DNA of 41,493 bases from CAXSDR01 sp964236445 (GCA_964236445.1 CAXSDR010000022.1:1-41493), one strand, 5' to 3'. Counted from the stretch's first letter, positions 9,751-19,083 are shown. Notes: generated from the letters alone by a model not told the origin. Numbers and translations are program-made.

Positions 9751-11246
9751 CCTCCCTTCCCCACGCCGACCGCGTACGCCTCGAAGCGCTGCGCTACGCC
9801 GTCAACGACGAAGCGATCTCCTACCTCGCGATCATGCGCATCTTCACCGGAGGCGTGGCGGGCCTGCTCTCCGACCAGAGCGCGGCGGAGACAGCGGCTC
9901 GACTCGCACAGGAGGGGATCGAGCTCGACGTCGACACCGTCGAGGCGCGCCTGTCCTACCTCGTCTCGCACGGCAACCTGGCACGCAGCCCACGCGAGAC
10001 GGATGCGCGCTCGATCCGTGAATATCTTTCGGCGCGCGCCCGCTATCAGCTCACCCAGCGCGGCGAGCTCGTGCATCGCCAGATCGAGGAGCTGCTCGGC
10101 TCGACCGAGTCCGCGCGCGAGGTGTCGAGCGAGATGCTCGGCGCGATCCTCGAGGCGCTGCAGCACCTGGCGCGCTATGACGAGGCCACGCTGCGCGTCA
10201 CTGCGCCCGACGTCGTCGCGCGGGAGGTCACGACGCTGTTCGCCCAGTTCGAGCGGCTCGTCGAGAGCACGCGCGACTTCTACACCTACCTCAGCCAGGT
10301 GCTCGTCCGCTATGACCTCAGCCGTGGGGAGTTCCAGGCGTTCAAGGGTGCGCTGCTCGACTACCTCAGCAGGTTCGTCGACGAGGTCGCGTTGACGATG
10401 CCGCAGATCGCCGAGGTCCTCGGCTCGCTCACCGCCACCACGCCCGCGCTGCTCGCCCGGGCTGACGTCGGGCAACGACTCCTCGGTGTCGACGGCACGC
10501 GCGCCCGGCGAGCCCGAGGGCTCGACGAGTCCGACTGGGCCGACCTGCGCACCTGGTTCCTCGGGGCGTCGGGGCGTACCTCCGATGCGGCCCAGGTGCG
10601 GATTCTCGCCACCCAGGCCATGCGCGCGCTGCTCGTGAATCTGCGGCGCATCGCGACCGTCGGACGCGAGACGAGTCGCTACTCCGACCTGCTCACGCTT
10701 GCCCGGTGGTTCGACAACGCGAACGACGACACCGCGCACGCCTTGTGGGCGGCCGCGTTCGGTCTCTATTCGTGCCGACACCTGGCCTTCGTCGCCGGCG
10801 ACGACGCAGACGTGCCAGCCAGTGCCTCGTGGTGGGTGGCGCCGGTCGCGGAGGTGCCGCTCAGCCTGCGGGTCAGCGGTGAGCGCGCGGTCCGTGGCCG
10901 CTCCGGTCGTCGCGAGGACTTCGCCACGGTCAAAGCGGCCCGGCTGGCCGAGCGGGCGGCTGCGGAACGCGCGCGGGGCGAAGCGCTTGCCGAGCTGCGC
11001 GCCCACGTCGGCATCGTGGCGACGGCGCACATGTCGGACGAGGCGCGCGGCGTACTGCTCGAGCTCTATGCCCGCACCCTCGCCGCCAACGGCAGTGCCA
11101 CCTCCACTGACGCGCTGAACCTCGGCGTCCGGCGTACGCCAGGCAGCAGCACCGTCGTCATCTCACCCTCGGGCAGACTCGAGCTCTGCGACCTCACCCT
11201 CGAGCTGGCGCATGCCTCCGCGCACGGGGAGGGCGCAGTCCCGTGA
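9747..11246 (+). CDS. jetA: Wadjet defence protein JetA (DUF2397/TIGR02677 family, kleisin-like)
   Basis: The product has 499 residues, close to the usual length of the family. It opens with a winged-helix-like segment (RLEALRYAVNDEAISYLAIMRIF) and a conserved mid-region (EEVSSEML-like helices, LARYDEATLRVTAPDVV), and ends in a charged helical part around RLAERAAAERARGEALAELRAHV. JetA is the MukF/kleisin counterpart that bridges the SMC-like JetC heads in Wadjet complexes, which recognise and cut closed circular plasmids. Identification rests on the four-gene context, gene order and length together with sequence style. The start overlaps the microprotein stop (ATGA) and the stop overlaps the jetB GTG (GTGA at 11243-11246). 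Confidence 0.92.
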   Translation: MTSLPHADRVRLEALRYAVNDEAISYLAIMRIFTGGVAGLLSDQSAAETAARLAQEGIELDVDTVEARLSYLVSHGNLARSPRETDARSIREYLSARARYQLTQRGELVHRQIEELLGSTESAREVSSEMLGAILEALQHLARYDEATLRVTAPDVVAREVTTLFAQFERLVESTRDFYTYLSQVLVRYDLSRGEFQAFKGALLDYLSRFVDEVALTMPQIAEVLGSLTATTPALLARADVGQRLLGVDGTRARRARGLDESDWADLRTWFLGASGRTSDAAQVRILATQAMRALLVNLRRIATVGRETSRYSDLLTLARWFDNANDDTAHALWAAAFGLYSCRHLAFVAGDDADVPASASWWVAPVAEVPLSLRVSGERAVRGRSGRREDFATVKAARLAERAAAERARGEALAELRAHVGIVATAHMSDEARGVLLELYARTLAANGSATSTDALNLGVRRTPGSSTVVISPSGRLELCDLTLELAHASAHGEGAVP

Positions 11247-12463
11247 TCGAGCGCCCACCGCCCGCCGAGGATGTCTATGCAGACGCCGAGCGCCGCCGAG
11301 CGGCACGCGCGCTGCTGCGGCACCCGCTGCTCGTGGCCGACGGACCCCACGCCGACGACCTCGCGCGCGTGAGACGGCACCGCGAGGCGTTGGCGGCCGA
11401 CTTCGCCGAAGGGCTCGGCTACCGGCTCGAAGTCGAGCCGGGCGCGGCACGCCTGTTCAAGACGGGCCTCGGCGAGGATGCGACCCGCCCCCTGCTGCGT
11501 CGCAACGGTCGAGCGTTCTCGCCCCGCGCCTACGCCTTGCTCTGCCTCGTCGTCGCGGCGCTCTCCCGCTGCAAGGACCAGCTCCTCGTCGACGAGCTGG
11601 TGGCCGAGGTGCGATCCGCTGCTGCCGACGCGAACCTCGACGTCGACCTCGACACCGCAGCCGACCGGCGGGCGCTGCACGCCGCCCTGCTCGCCCTGCT
11701 CGATCTGGGCATTCTGCGTGAGCGTGACGGCGACCTCTCGCGGTGGGGGGAGGACACCCGGGCGCAGTCGCTGCTCGACGTACGCCGTGAGCGACTGCCG
11801 CTGCTCGTGTCCGCTGCGCTGGGCACGGTGGACGACCCCGAGCAGCTGTTGCGCAACGCAGCCCTGCCCTCAGCAGCAGGTGGCGCCCGCGTGGCGGTTC
11901 GGCGTCGCCTCGTCGAGAGCCCGGTCCTGTCCTCGACCGACCTGACCGACGAGCAGACGGAGTGGTGGCGGCGCAACCGCAACCGTGAACGCGACCGGCT
12001 GCGCGACCTCTTCGGCCTGGAGCTCGAGCTGCGCTCCGAGGGCGCAGTCGCCATCGACCCGCAGGGTGAGCTCAGTGACGACGACTTTCCCGGTGCCGGC
12101 TCCGCCAAGCACTTCGCGCTGCTCCTGCTCGAAAGGCTCGCCTTCGCTGCGCGCGAGGATGCGGTGTCTCATGATGTCGCGCAGCGAACCTGGCGCCGAG
12201 TCGCCGCAGAGACCGTCCAGTCGCTCGCCGACGATGTCCACGCGACGTACGCCGACTCCTTCCGTCAAGCGCACCGGGACAGTCCGGCGCTCCTGCTCAC
12301 GGAGGCTCGGGATCTGCTGAAAGCGTTCGGACTGGTCGACATCGGCTCCGACGGCGCCTGGTCCATCAGCGCCGCCGCCGCCCGTTATGCGGCGCGCCCG
12401 ACCCGCACCGGCCGAGCCACCGGCTCGGCGGAACCGACACTCTTCGACACGGACGAGCCGTGA
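11243..12463 (+). CDS. jetB: Wadjet defence protein JetB (DUF2398/TIGR02678 family, MukE-like)
   Basis: The product has 406 residues and a GTG start at 11243 inside the jetA stop (GTGA). The family is the MukE/KITE-like partner that binds JetA and helps load the JetC motor. Visible features are an N-terminal helical segment (RRRAARALLRHPLLVADGPHADDLARVRRHREAL), then LLCLVVAALSRCKDQLLVDELVAEVR typical of a winged-helix domain. A second such region comes near the end (LTEARDLLKAFGLVDIGSDGAWSISAAAARYA). The stop overlaps the jetC GTG as GTGA (12460-12463), so the subunits are probably made in fixed ratio. Confidence 0.92.
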   Translation: MIERPPPAEDVYADAERRRAARALLRHPLLVADGPHADDLARVRRHREALAADFAEGLGYRLEVEPGAARLFKTGLGEDATRPLLRRNGRAFSPRAYALLCLVVAALSRCKDQLLVDELVAEVRSAAADANLDVDLDTAADRRALHAALLALLDLGILRERDGDLSRWGEDTRAQSLLDVRRERLPLLVSAALGTVDDPEQLLRNAALPSAAGGARVAVRRRLVESPVLSSTDLTDEQTEWWRRNRNRERDRLRDLFGLELELRSEGAVAIDPQGELSDDDFPGAGSAKHFALLLLERLAFAAREDAVSHDVAQRTWRRVAAETVQSLADDVHATYADSFRQAHRDSPALLLTEARDLLKAFGLVDIGSDGAWSISAAAARYAARPTRTGRATGSAEPTLFDTDEP

Positions 12464-15400
12464 GCCGCGCCGCTGGCGCCGCATCCCCACATCGCTACCG
12501 GCTGCACCGCGCGGGCGTGCTCAACGTCTGGCAGTACGACGACCAGGTCTTCTCCTTCGCCGACGGCCGGTTGCTGCTGCGTGGCTCCAACGGCGCAGGC
12601 AAGTCCAAGACGCTGGAGATGCTGCTGCCCTTCGTCATCGACGGCGACAAGGCCCGCATGACCGCGTCGGCGCGCCACCACACCAGCCTGCTCTGGCTCA
12701 TGCTCGACGGCGTCGACGCGGCAACCCGCACCGGTTATCTCTGGGTCGAGTTCGCCCGCGACACCGAGAGCGGCGTACGCGAGATCCTGACGTGCGCGGT
12801 GGGCATCCGTGCGTCGAAGTCCGCGAAGACCGCCGGCAGCTGGTTCTTCACCGTGCCCGTCCCGATCGGCGATGGCATGGCTCTGGAGGATGCGGCCGGC
12901 CCGCTGACCAAGGAGCACTGTCGTGAGGCCGTGACGGCGGCCGGCGGCCAGCTCTTCGACTCGCCACGCGCCTACAAGGAGCATGTCGGGCGGGTGCTGT
13001 TCGGGCTCGACCCGAGCCGCTATGACGACCTGCTCCGCCTGCTGTATTGGCTGCGCCAGCCGCAGGTCGGTGAGGACATCGAGCCGGCGCGGCTCACCGA
13101 GATCCTGTCCGTGGCCCTTCCCGAGGTCGACCAGAGCGCCCTGCGCAGCGTCGGAGAGACGTTCGACCAGCTCTCCGAGCACGGCGAGCAGCTGGCACGC
13201 CGAGAGCGCGCCGCCCGTGCCGTGGATGCCGTCGCACAGACCTACGCGCGCTACGCCCGGCGAGTCGCACGGACCCGGGGTGCCACCGTGGTCGAAGCCG
13301 CCGCAGAGGAACGCCGCCGCGCGCGCGACGTCACCGACAAGGAACGTCACCTCGCCGAGTCGGTCGCCCTCGTCAAGGCCGCAGGTGAAGCCACGGAGCA
13401 TGCGGTGCAACGCGTGCGCGAGGCCGTCGTGCGGCTGCAGATGCTCGAGTCGAGCCCCGCCGCCGAAGGGCAGAAGCTCCTCGCCGAAAAACTCCGCCGG
13501 CTGGGCGAGCTCGGGCACGCAGCGTCGCAGGCGCAGGAACGAGCACGCGGGGAGCAGCAGCGCGCGCTCGCCTCCTCCGAGCAGGCGCAGCTGGAGTCGG
13601 CGAGGATCGGCGAGGACATCACGTCAGCGGCGACGGTGACGGAGCGGCTGATCGCCGACTCCGGTGCGGTGCATGTGCCACTCGTCCTGGCAACGCTCGG
13701 CGCGCTCGGGCCGCCGTCGGTGGGCGCCCCGCACGAGGCGCACGCATTGACGGCGGCGTTGACTGCGGCTGTCGAGCGCGCACGGGCCGGCGAACCGGTG
13801 GTCGGTCGGGTGATCGCGGCTCTCGCGATGGTCGAGGAAGCGCTCACCGCGGCGCAGCATGCTGATTCGGCCAAAGGGCACGCCGAGAGCCAGCTCGCCG
13901 AAGCCGAGCAACGCGAGGAACGCGCCGCTGTGCGTGAGGCCGAAGCGACGGCAGAGGCGCAGATCGCCGAAACGCGCTTCGGTGAACTGCTCAGCACGTG
14001 GCGTGCCGATGAGCGAGGCATCGTCATCGATGTGCCCGACGTGACCACGTCGTCGGTCGCGCGGTTCGGCTCCACGGTGCGTGCCCTGCTCACGCCCGAA
14101 CGCGAGGAGCGCGCGGCCCTGGAGCGTGAGTTCGCTGTCACCGCACGCCTGCTGCGCGAGGAGGAGAACCGGTTGCGCCGCAGGCGCCTCCTCGTCGAGG
14201 CCGAGTCCGATCCGGCCCCTCCTGCGCCCGAACCGCCTCGCACCGAGCGCAACGTCGCGCTCGGTCTTCCGCTGTGGCGGCTCGTGGACTTCGCCGAAGC
14301 GGTGCCCGAGGCGACGCGGGGCGATCTCGAGGCTGCCCTGCATGCCTCGGGGCTGCTCGACGCCCTGGTGCTGCGCGATGGTTCGCTTCTGGCGCCCGGG
14401 TCCCTCGACACGGTGCTCCCGATCGGCGGTGCCGTGATGGGCACCGACCTGCGGAGCGTTCTTCTCGCCGCCTGTCCGCCGGGAAGTGTCGTGACGCCCG
14501 GGGTCGTCGACGCCGTTCTGTCGCGCGTCGCGCTCGGCGGCGACGAACGTGACGGCACTGCGCGCATCGGACTCGACGGCTCGTGGCAGCTCGGCCCGCT
14601 GACGGGGCGGGCTGCGAAGCCCCGACCGCAGTACGTCGGCGCGGGCGCCCGAGCCGACGAACGCCTGCGGCGACTCGCTGAGCTCGACACGTCCCTCGCG
14701 GAGCTGGCAGAGCAGCTTGCCGCCGCGCAGGAGGCGTCGAGCGCCGCGGCGAACCGCTCCCGCGACTTCGCCGCCTGGGTCGATGCCTTGCCGGGGACGA
14801 CAGAGCTCACCCGCGCGTGGGTCACCCTCGACGAACGCGCCACCGCCGTTGGCCGGGCGCGCGACGCTGTCCTCACTGCGGGGGCGCGTGCAGAGACAGC
14901 ACGCGCGGTGGCCGCCCGCCGACACGACGAGCTGCGCGACCTCGCCGCTGCGCACTCCGCTCCCACGCAACCCGAAGCGCTGCGGGCACGCCGCGACCGC
15001 GTACGTGATGTGCAGTCGGCCTTGGGTCGACTGAGCGACCGACTGATGTCGCTGGGGGCGCGCCCCGAGCCGTGGCGAGCACTGGCCGAGCGGGCGCTCG
15101 CCGACGGGCAGTCGGCCGCGGCGGCCGAGCTTGCCAGCCGGACGGCGTTGTCGAGCGCAGCCGAGGCGCAGTCCGAGCTCGACGCGTTGCGCGAACGTCT
15201 CGGAGCCAGCGTGCTCGAGCTCGAACACGCACTGGCCGAGACCCGCCGAGCGCGGTCGCTTGCCCGACGGAGCGAAGAAGAGGCGCGCACGGCGGCAGCA
15301 GCGGGAGCCACCCGCCTCGGCCGGGCCGAGCAGGCAGCCGAAGACGCGCGGCGCAGACGTGACGAGCACGCACCGGAGCTCGCCCTCGCGGTGGCCGAGC

Positions 15401-16527
15401 TCGCCGCGATGACCGGCGTACCAGGGCTGGTCAGGTCAGCGACGGGCGTGGTGGACGTCGGCACGCAGCAGGCGTGGGCTCTCGCCGCCGGTCAGGTCGA
15501 GGGCGACGCCATCTCGGCACCCGTGCTCGCACTGGCGCGCGGCCTCGTCGCGATCCCGCCCGACGACAGGCCCAGCGATGACAATGCCCTTCTCGAAGCG
15601 CACCGATCGCTGACCGCCGGGCCGGGCGCGGACGTCGAGCCGCGCATCGTCGACGTCGCCGGCGTGCTCACCGTGCTCGCACGTGACGAGCTCGGCGAGG
15701 CCCCCCTGGCCGAGCTCGCCCCCCGGCTCGCTGCCCGCGTCGACGCCGACCGGGCGCTCCTCACCGCCCGCGAGCGCAAGCTCTTCGAGGAGCACCTGCT
15801 GGGCGATCTCGGTGAGGCGCTGCGCACGAGGCGCATCGAGGCCCAGGAGCTCGTCGCCGCGATGAACACGCTGCTCAAGGGTGTCACGACCTCGCAAGGC
15901 ATCGCCGTGAAGCTCGACTGGTCGTTGCGAGATGACGTGTCGGACGACGTACGCGCCGTGACCTCACTGCTCGCGCGCCCCCTCGGTGCGCTGCTCGCCG
16001 ACGAACGCGAATCGTTGCGCAATGCCCTGCATCGCCTCATCGAGAGCGAACGTGCCGAAGATTCGGCGCTGGGTTATGCCGAGCACCTCGAGCGTGCGCT
16101 CGACTACCGGCGATGGTCGTCCTTCGCCGTGCGCATCACGCGCCCGGAAACGCCTGGCAGCTGGGAGAAGTTGACGCGCCGCACCGCGCTGTCCCAAGGC
16201 GAGCAGAAGGTCGTCTGCTATCTGCCCCTCTTCGCCGCGGCGGCTGCGCACTTCTCTTCCGTCGCGGGGGCAGCTCCCCATGCACCGCGCCTCGTGCTCC
16301 TTGACGACGCCTTTCCCAAGATCGACGTCAGAACTCATCCTCTGCTGTTCGGGTTGCTCGTCCAGCTCGATCTCGACTTCGTCATCACGAGTGAACGCCT
16401 CTGGGGTGACCACGCCTCGGTCCCGTCGCTGGCGATCTATGAGGCGCTGCGCTCGCCGAACGAACGCGGCATCGCGCAGTACCGCCACGTGTGGGACGGC
16501 GTACGCCTGGCTGCGCTCGGCACGTGA
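12460..16527 (+). CDS. jetC: Wadjet defence protein JetC (SMC/MukB-like ATPase, TIGR02680 family)
   Basis: The product has 1355 residues with a GTG start coupled to jetB. The N-terminal ATPase half carries Walker A GSNGAGKS at residues 42-49. Long Ala/Glu/Arg-rich coiled coils follow (about 280-580 and 730-1000). Between them lies a hinge-like globular segment from about residue 590 (NVALGLPLWRLVDFAEAVPE). The C-terminal half restores the ATPase with signature LSQGEQK near 1244 and Walker B LVLLDDAFPKID near 1278. Wadjet JetC extrudes DNA loops with ATP and so senses small circular DNA before cleavage by JetD. All motifs needed for ATP turnover appear intact. The stop overlaps the jetD GTG (GTGA at 16524-16527). 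Confidence 0.95.
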   Translation: MSRAAGAASPHRYRLHRAGVLNVWQYDDQVFSFADGRLLLRGSNGAGKSKTLEMLLPFVIDGDKARMTASARHHTSLLWLMLDGVDAATRTGYLWVEFARDTESGVREILTCAVGIRASKSAKTAGSWFFTVPVPIGDGMALEDAAGPLTKEHCREAVTAAGGQLFDSPRAYKEHVGRVLFGLDPSRYDDLLRLLYWLRQPQVGEDIEPARLTEILSVALPEVDQSALRSVGETFDQLSEHGEQLARRERAARAVDAVAQTYARYARRVARTRGATVVEAAAEERRRARDVTDKERHLAESVALVKAAGEATEHAVQRVREAVVRLQMLESSPAAEGQKLLAEKLRRLGELGHAASQAQERARGEQQRALASSEQAQLESARIGEDITSAATVTERLIADSGAVHVPLVLATLGALGPPSVGAPHEAHALTAALTAAVERARAGEPVVGRVIAALAMVEEALTAAQHADSAKGHAESQLAEAEQREERAAVREAEATAEAQIAETRFGELLSTWRADERGIVIDVPDVTTSSVARFGSTVRALLTPEREERAALEREFAVTARLLREEENRLRRRRLLVEAESDPAPPAPEPPRTERNVALGLPLWRLVDFAEAVPEATRGDLEAALHASGLLDALVLRDGSLLAPGSLDTVLPIGGAVMGTDLRSVLLAACPPGSVVTPGVVDAVLSRVALGGDERDGTARIGLDGSWQLGPLTGRAAKPRPQYVGAGARADERLRRLAELDTSLAELAEQLAAAQEASSAAANRSRDFAAWVDALPGTTELTRAWVTLDERATAVGRARDAVLTAGARAETARAVAARRHDELRDLAAAHSAPTQPEALRARRDRVRDVQSALGRLSDRLMSLGARPEPWRALAERALADGQSAAAAELASRTALSSAAEAQSELDALRERLGASVLELEHALAETRRARSLARRSEEEARTAAAAGATRLGRAEQAAEDARRRRDEHAPELALAVAELAAMTGVPGLVRSATGVVDVGTQQAWALAAGQVEGDAISAPVLALARGLVAIPPDDRPSDDNALLEAHRSLTAGPGADVEPRIVDVAGVLTVLARDELGEAPLAELAPRLAARVDADRALLTARERKLFEEHLLGDLGEALRTRRIEAQELVAAMNTLLKGVTTSQGIAVKLDWSLRDDVSDDVRAVTSLLARPLGALLADERESLRNALHRLIESERAEDSALGYAEHLERALDYRRWSSFAVRITRPETPGSWEKLTRRTALSQGEQKVVCYLPLFAAAAAHFSSVAGAAPHAPRLVLLDDAFPKIDVRTHPLLFGLLVQLDLDFVITSERLWGDHASVPSLAIYEALRSPNERGIAQYRHVWDGVRLAALGT

Positions 16528-17753
16528 CATCGACCGAGCCACCGGCATGGCTGCGTGATCCCGCTCTGGACGGCCTGTGGCAGCGGATCCGGCTTCGGCT
16601 CGAGAGGAATGGCCTGACGGCGTCCGGATCGGTGCGGCTGGCGGGCCTCGACCGTGCAACCCGCCATGCCATCGGCGGGTTGCTCGGCCGCACCCTGACG
16701 ACGGCGGCGGTCACGCTCGACCTGGCAGAGCTCGACGAGAGCTGCCGAACCCGCGCAGGAATGTCCGGTCTGGTCGCTGCGATCGAAGCGCTGACCGGCT
16801 CGCCCATGACAGATCGACGCGCGGTGCACGAGCTGCGCGTGCGCGACCGTGAGCTGCCCTACAGCAATGCCCGTTCGTGGATCGAGACGCATGGGTGGCA
16901 GCCCCCGTGGCTCGAGACGTGGCTGACCGACATACGGGCTGCCGGTCTGCTGACACGCGCTGGGCATCCACCCCGGGCGATCACGGACGCCCTCAACGTG
17001 CTCGCGCACCTTGCGTCCGACGAGTCGATTGCGCGCACAGATCTGGCCGCTTCCGTGGTCGGGAACGCTCATGCCTTGGACGACGGGACAAGTCTGTCCC
17101 AGCTCGTGCTGCGCGCGCTGTCCGTGCAGCACGGCTTCGCTCCGGCGGTGACGAACACCCAGCGTCGTCGCCTCTGGGCGAGGGCCGGCGTACGCCCCGA
17201 TGCCGTGTCCACCACGGTTCTCGCCTTCAACCTGCGGCCGCGCGGCAGCGAACCCGTGGCCCAGCGACTGCGATCAGCCGCCGAGTCAGGCGACCCGACG
17301 CACCTCTCGGCGTGGGACGTGGCGCGCTGCGACCTGGCAGGCGCCGCGCTTGGCCCGGTGCTGGTCTGTGAGAACCCCCGCGTGCTGGAAGCGATCGCCG
17401 AGGCGAGCAGCGATGCGTGCGTCGTCTGCGGCTTCGGCCAGCCGACCAACCTCGTCCTCGACGTGCTTCGCCGGGTCGGCCCCGACAGCGCGGGGCTTCG
17501 CTACCACGGCGACTTCGACTGGCCGGGGATCCACATCGCCAACCGGATGATGCGTGCAGCAGGCGTCGAGCCGTGGCTCATGGGCGTTGAGGACTACGAG
17601 GCCGGAGCCGCTGTCGACGGCCCCGGGCTGTCGGAGGATCCCGTGCGGGCGGTCTGGGACGACCGACTGATGACCGCCATGCTCAAGGTCGGCGTGGCGG
17701 TCCATGAGGAAGCCGTCCTGGGATCGCTGTTGGCGGCCGTGGCGAGCTGGTGA
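16524..17753 (+). CDS. jetD: Wadjet defence nuclease JetD (DUF2399/TIGR02679 family, Toprim)
   Basis: I place the start at GTG 16524 because it forms a GTGA overlap with the jetC stop, as at the other jet junctions; an in-frame ATG at 16491 would overlap jetC by 37 bases. The product has 409 residues. The N-terminal part is helical, and the C-terminal Toprim-like fold shows the acidic residue in LVCENPRVLEA (Glu283) and the DxD pair in YHGDFDWPG (Asp330, Asp332). These match the metal-binding catalytic set of topoisomerase VI-like nucleases. JetD cuts plasmid DNA after JetABC loop extrusion. It is the last gene of the operon, facing a convergent broken gene 35 bases later. Confidence 0.94.
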   Translation: MTSTEPPAWLRDPALDGLWQRIRLRLERNGLTASGSVRLAGLDRATRHAIGGLLGRTLTTAAVTLDLAELDESCRTRAGMSGLVAAIEALTGSPMTDRRAVHELRVRDRELPYSNARSWIETHGWQPPWLETWLTDIRAAGLLTRAGHPPRAITDALNVLAHLASDESIARTDLAASVVGNAHALDDGTSLSQLVLRALSVQHGFAPAVTNTQRRRLWARAGVRPDAVSTTVLAFNLRPRGSEPVAQRLRSAAESGDPTHLSAWDVARCDLAGAALGPVLVCENPRVLEAIAEASSDACVVCGFGQPTNLVLDVLRRVGPDSAGLRYHGDFDWPGIHIANRMMRAAGVEPWLMGVEDYEAGAAVDGPGLSEDPVRAVWDDRLMTAMLKVGVAVHEEAVLGSLLAAVASW

Positions 17754-17788
17754 GTTCCAGGCTCGGCATGCAGGACGCCCATGTGCGG

Positions 17789-18383
17789 TCAGCTCCGCGC
17801 GAGTCCGGCCTCGTAGGTCTCACGGACGATGACCGGAGCCGCGACGGAGTCCGTTGCGGCTGCGACGGAGCAGAGCACGACCCCGGGCGCGAGGTGGCGC
17901 CACCAGACGGCGTCGACGTTCAGCAACCCACGCAAAGCCGATCGGGGGCAGGGGCTGCTCGGGCGCGCTGTCCATGGCATTCGCCCGCACCGTCGCCGCA
18001 CGAGCAAGCCGCAACGCGGCCCGTTGCAGGGCGGGACGGTCCGAGAGTCCCTCGAAGTCCGGCGGCATACCGGCGTCACGGGTCTGCTGCAGAAATGCGT
18101 CGAAGAAGTCGCGGTCTCCCGGGCTGCTGGGATGCGCGGCCTTCTGCGCCTGCAGCCACAGCTCGCGCGCGACGAGCGCCTCCCACCAGCTCGGCCACTG
18201 TGCCGGGGCCTCGCGAAGCTCGGCGGGTGTCGCCGCCGACGTGGCGGTGGGGATCGAGCCGGTCAGCGGCGGAGCACCGTCGCCGATGTCCAGAGCCAAC
18301 GCATCGCGTACGTAGAGCGCGAGCTCGAGGGAGTTGGCGCTCGACGTCGACCACGACCACGAGGGCTGACCGACGAGACGCAT
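17789..18383 (-). pseudogene. Hypothetical protein gene with an apparent frameshift
   Basis: The minus frame starts at ATG 18383, preceded by GAGGGGG, and reads MRLVGQPSWSWSTSSANSLE and onward as convincing protein to about 17930 (EQPLPPIGFA). Coherent coding then continues one base out of phase as LRGLLNVDAVWWRHLAPGV down to TGA at 17789-17791. Without the shift the first frame degrades into Arg-rich text. A single missing or extra base near 17925-17935, beside C-runs, would explain it. This could be a sequencing error or true decay. The protein (about 195 residues, soluble, Trp-rich motif QWPSWWEALVARELWLQAQ) is not one I recognise. Confidence 0.55.
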
Positions 18384-18405
18384 GAGCGACCCCCTCGCGG
18401 TCGGC

Positions 18406-18434
18406 CGGCTAGCGCTCGTGCCTGATTCGGTCAA
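18406..18434 (-). promoter_or_regulatory. Possible sigma-70-type promoter for the frameshifted hypothetical gene
   Basis: On the minus strand TTGACC (18434-18429) is followed after 17 bases by TAGCCG (18411-18406). The -10 box ends 22 bases before the ATG at 18383. The -35 is good and the -10 is poor. Confidence 0.3.
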
Positions 18435-18571
18435 CTGAAGGTGGCCGCACCATGACAGAACCATCCTGCGACTTCGGAACGCGGCGAGGGGAAGCGTCGT
18501 TAGCTCGAGTCGAGGCCCCCGTGGGCTCGGCTGCCCCCGGCAGCCTCGGCACGAGACCGAGAGGGATGACG

Positions 18572-18991
18572 ATGACAGCGACACGACGCGACGTGCTGCG
18601 GGGTTCCGCGGCCGCGGGAGCGGCCATGATCTCAGGACCGCTGATGGCCGCCTGTGGCAGTTCCAGCAGCGGCGGTTCCAGCGACTCGGGCGTCATCACG
18701 AGTCTCGCCACGGTGCCCGTGGGGGGCGGCGTCATCCTGCTCGACGCGAAGAAGTCCGTCGGCGAGCCGCTCGTCGTCACGCAGCCCACGGCCGGCACCG
18801 TCAAGGCGTTCAGCGCCGTGTGCACGCACCTCTCCTGCCCCGTAGCGCAGATCAAGGGCCAGATCATCAGCTGCAACTGCCATGGCAGTGAGTTCTCACT
18901 CGCCGACGGCAGCGTCGTCAAGGGTCCGGCAACCCAGCCGCTGAAGGAGATCGCCGTGAAAGTCGACGGCGCCAACGTCGTCAAAGCCTAG
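18572..18991 (+). CDS. Tat-exported Rieske [2Fe-2S] lipoprotein
   Basis: I start at ATG 18572, where GAGAGGG lies 6 bases upstream; ATG 18566 is too close to that site. The 139-residue product opens with twin arginines (TATRRDVLRG), a hydrophobic stretch and a lipobox LMAAC (Cys28), so it is folded in the cytoplasm, exported by Tat and lipid-anchored outside. The Rieske cluster ligands are visible as CTH (Cys84, His86) and CNCHG (Cys101, His104), with the loop KGPATQPLKEIAVKV after it. It is probably an electron-transfer protein, but no partner oxidase or oxygenase gene is adjacent, so its redox partner is unknown. Confidence 0.93.
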   Translation: MTATRRDVLRGSAAAGAAMISGPLMAACGSSSSGGSSDSGVITSLATVPVGGGVILLDAKKSVGEPLVVTQPTAGTVKAFSAVCTHLSCPVAQIKGQIISCNCHGSEFSLADGSVVKGPATQPLKEIAVKVDGANVVKA

Positions 18992-19032
18992 CCCGCCGCT
19001 CCGCTGGAGAAAAACCTGCGGGAGACTGTGGG

Positions 19033-19071
19033 AGCGCGTCCGTCGACCGGCGGTCGCGCTACTGCATTTTT
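19033..19071 (+). terminator. Possible intrinsic terminator after the Rieske gene
   Basis: AGCGCG pairs with CGCGCT across an inner CCG/CGG stem, with one T-T mismatch (19033-19060). TTTTT follows at 19067-19071. It lies 41 bases after the Rieske stop and just before the next start. Confidence 0.4.
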
Positions 19072-19083
19072 CGGGAGTCCGCC

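Noticed and set aside
13347..15464. 705-codon minus-strand frame opposite jetC
   Set aside because: Ser/Arg/Ala-rich composition with no motifs; it is the antisense of a clear coiled-coil ATPase and is expected at this GC content.
16491..16523. Upstream ATG as the jetD start
   Set aside because: It would overlap jetC by 37 bases; GTG 16524 gives the GTGA overlap seen at the other jet junctions.
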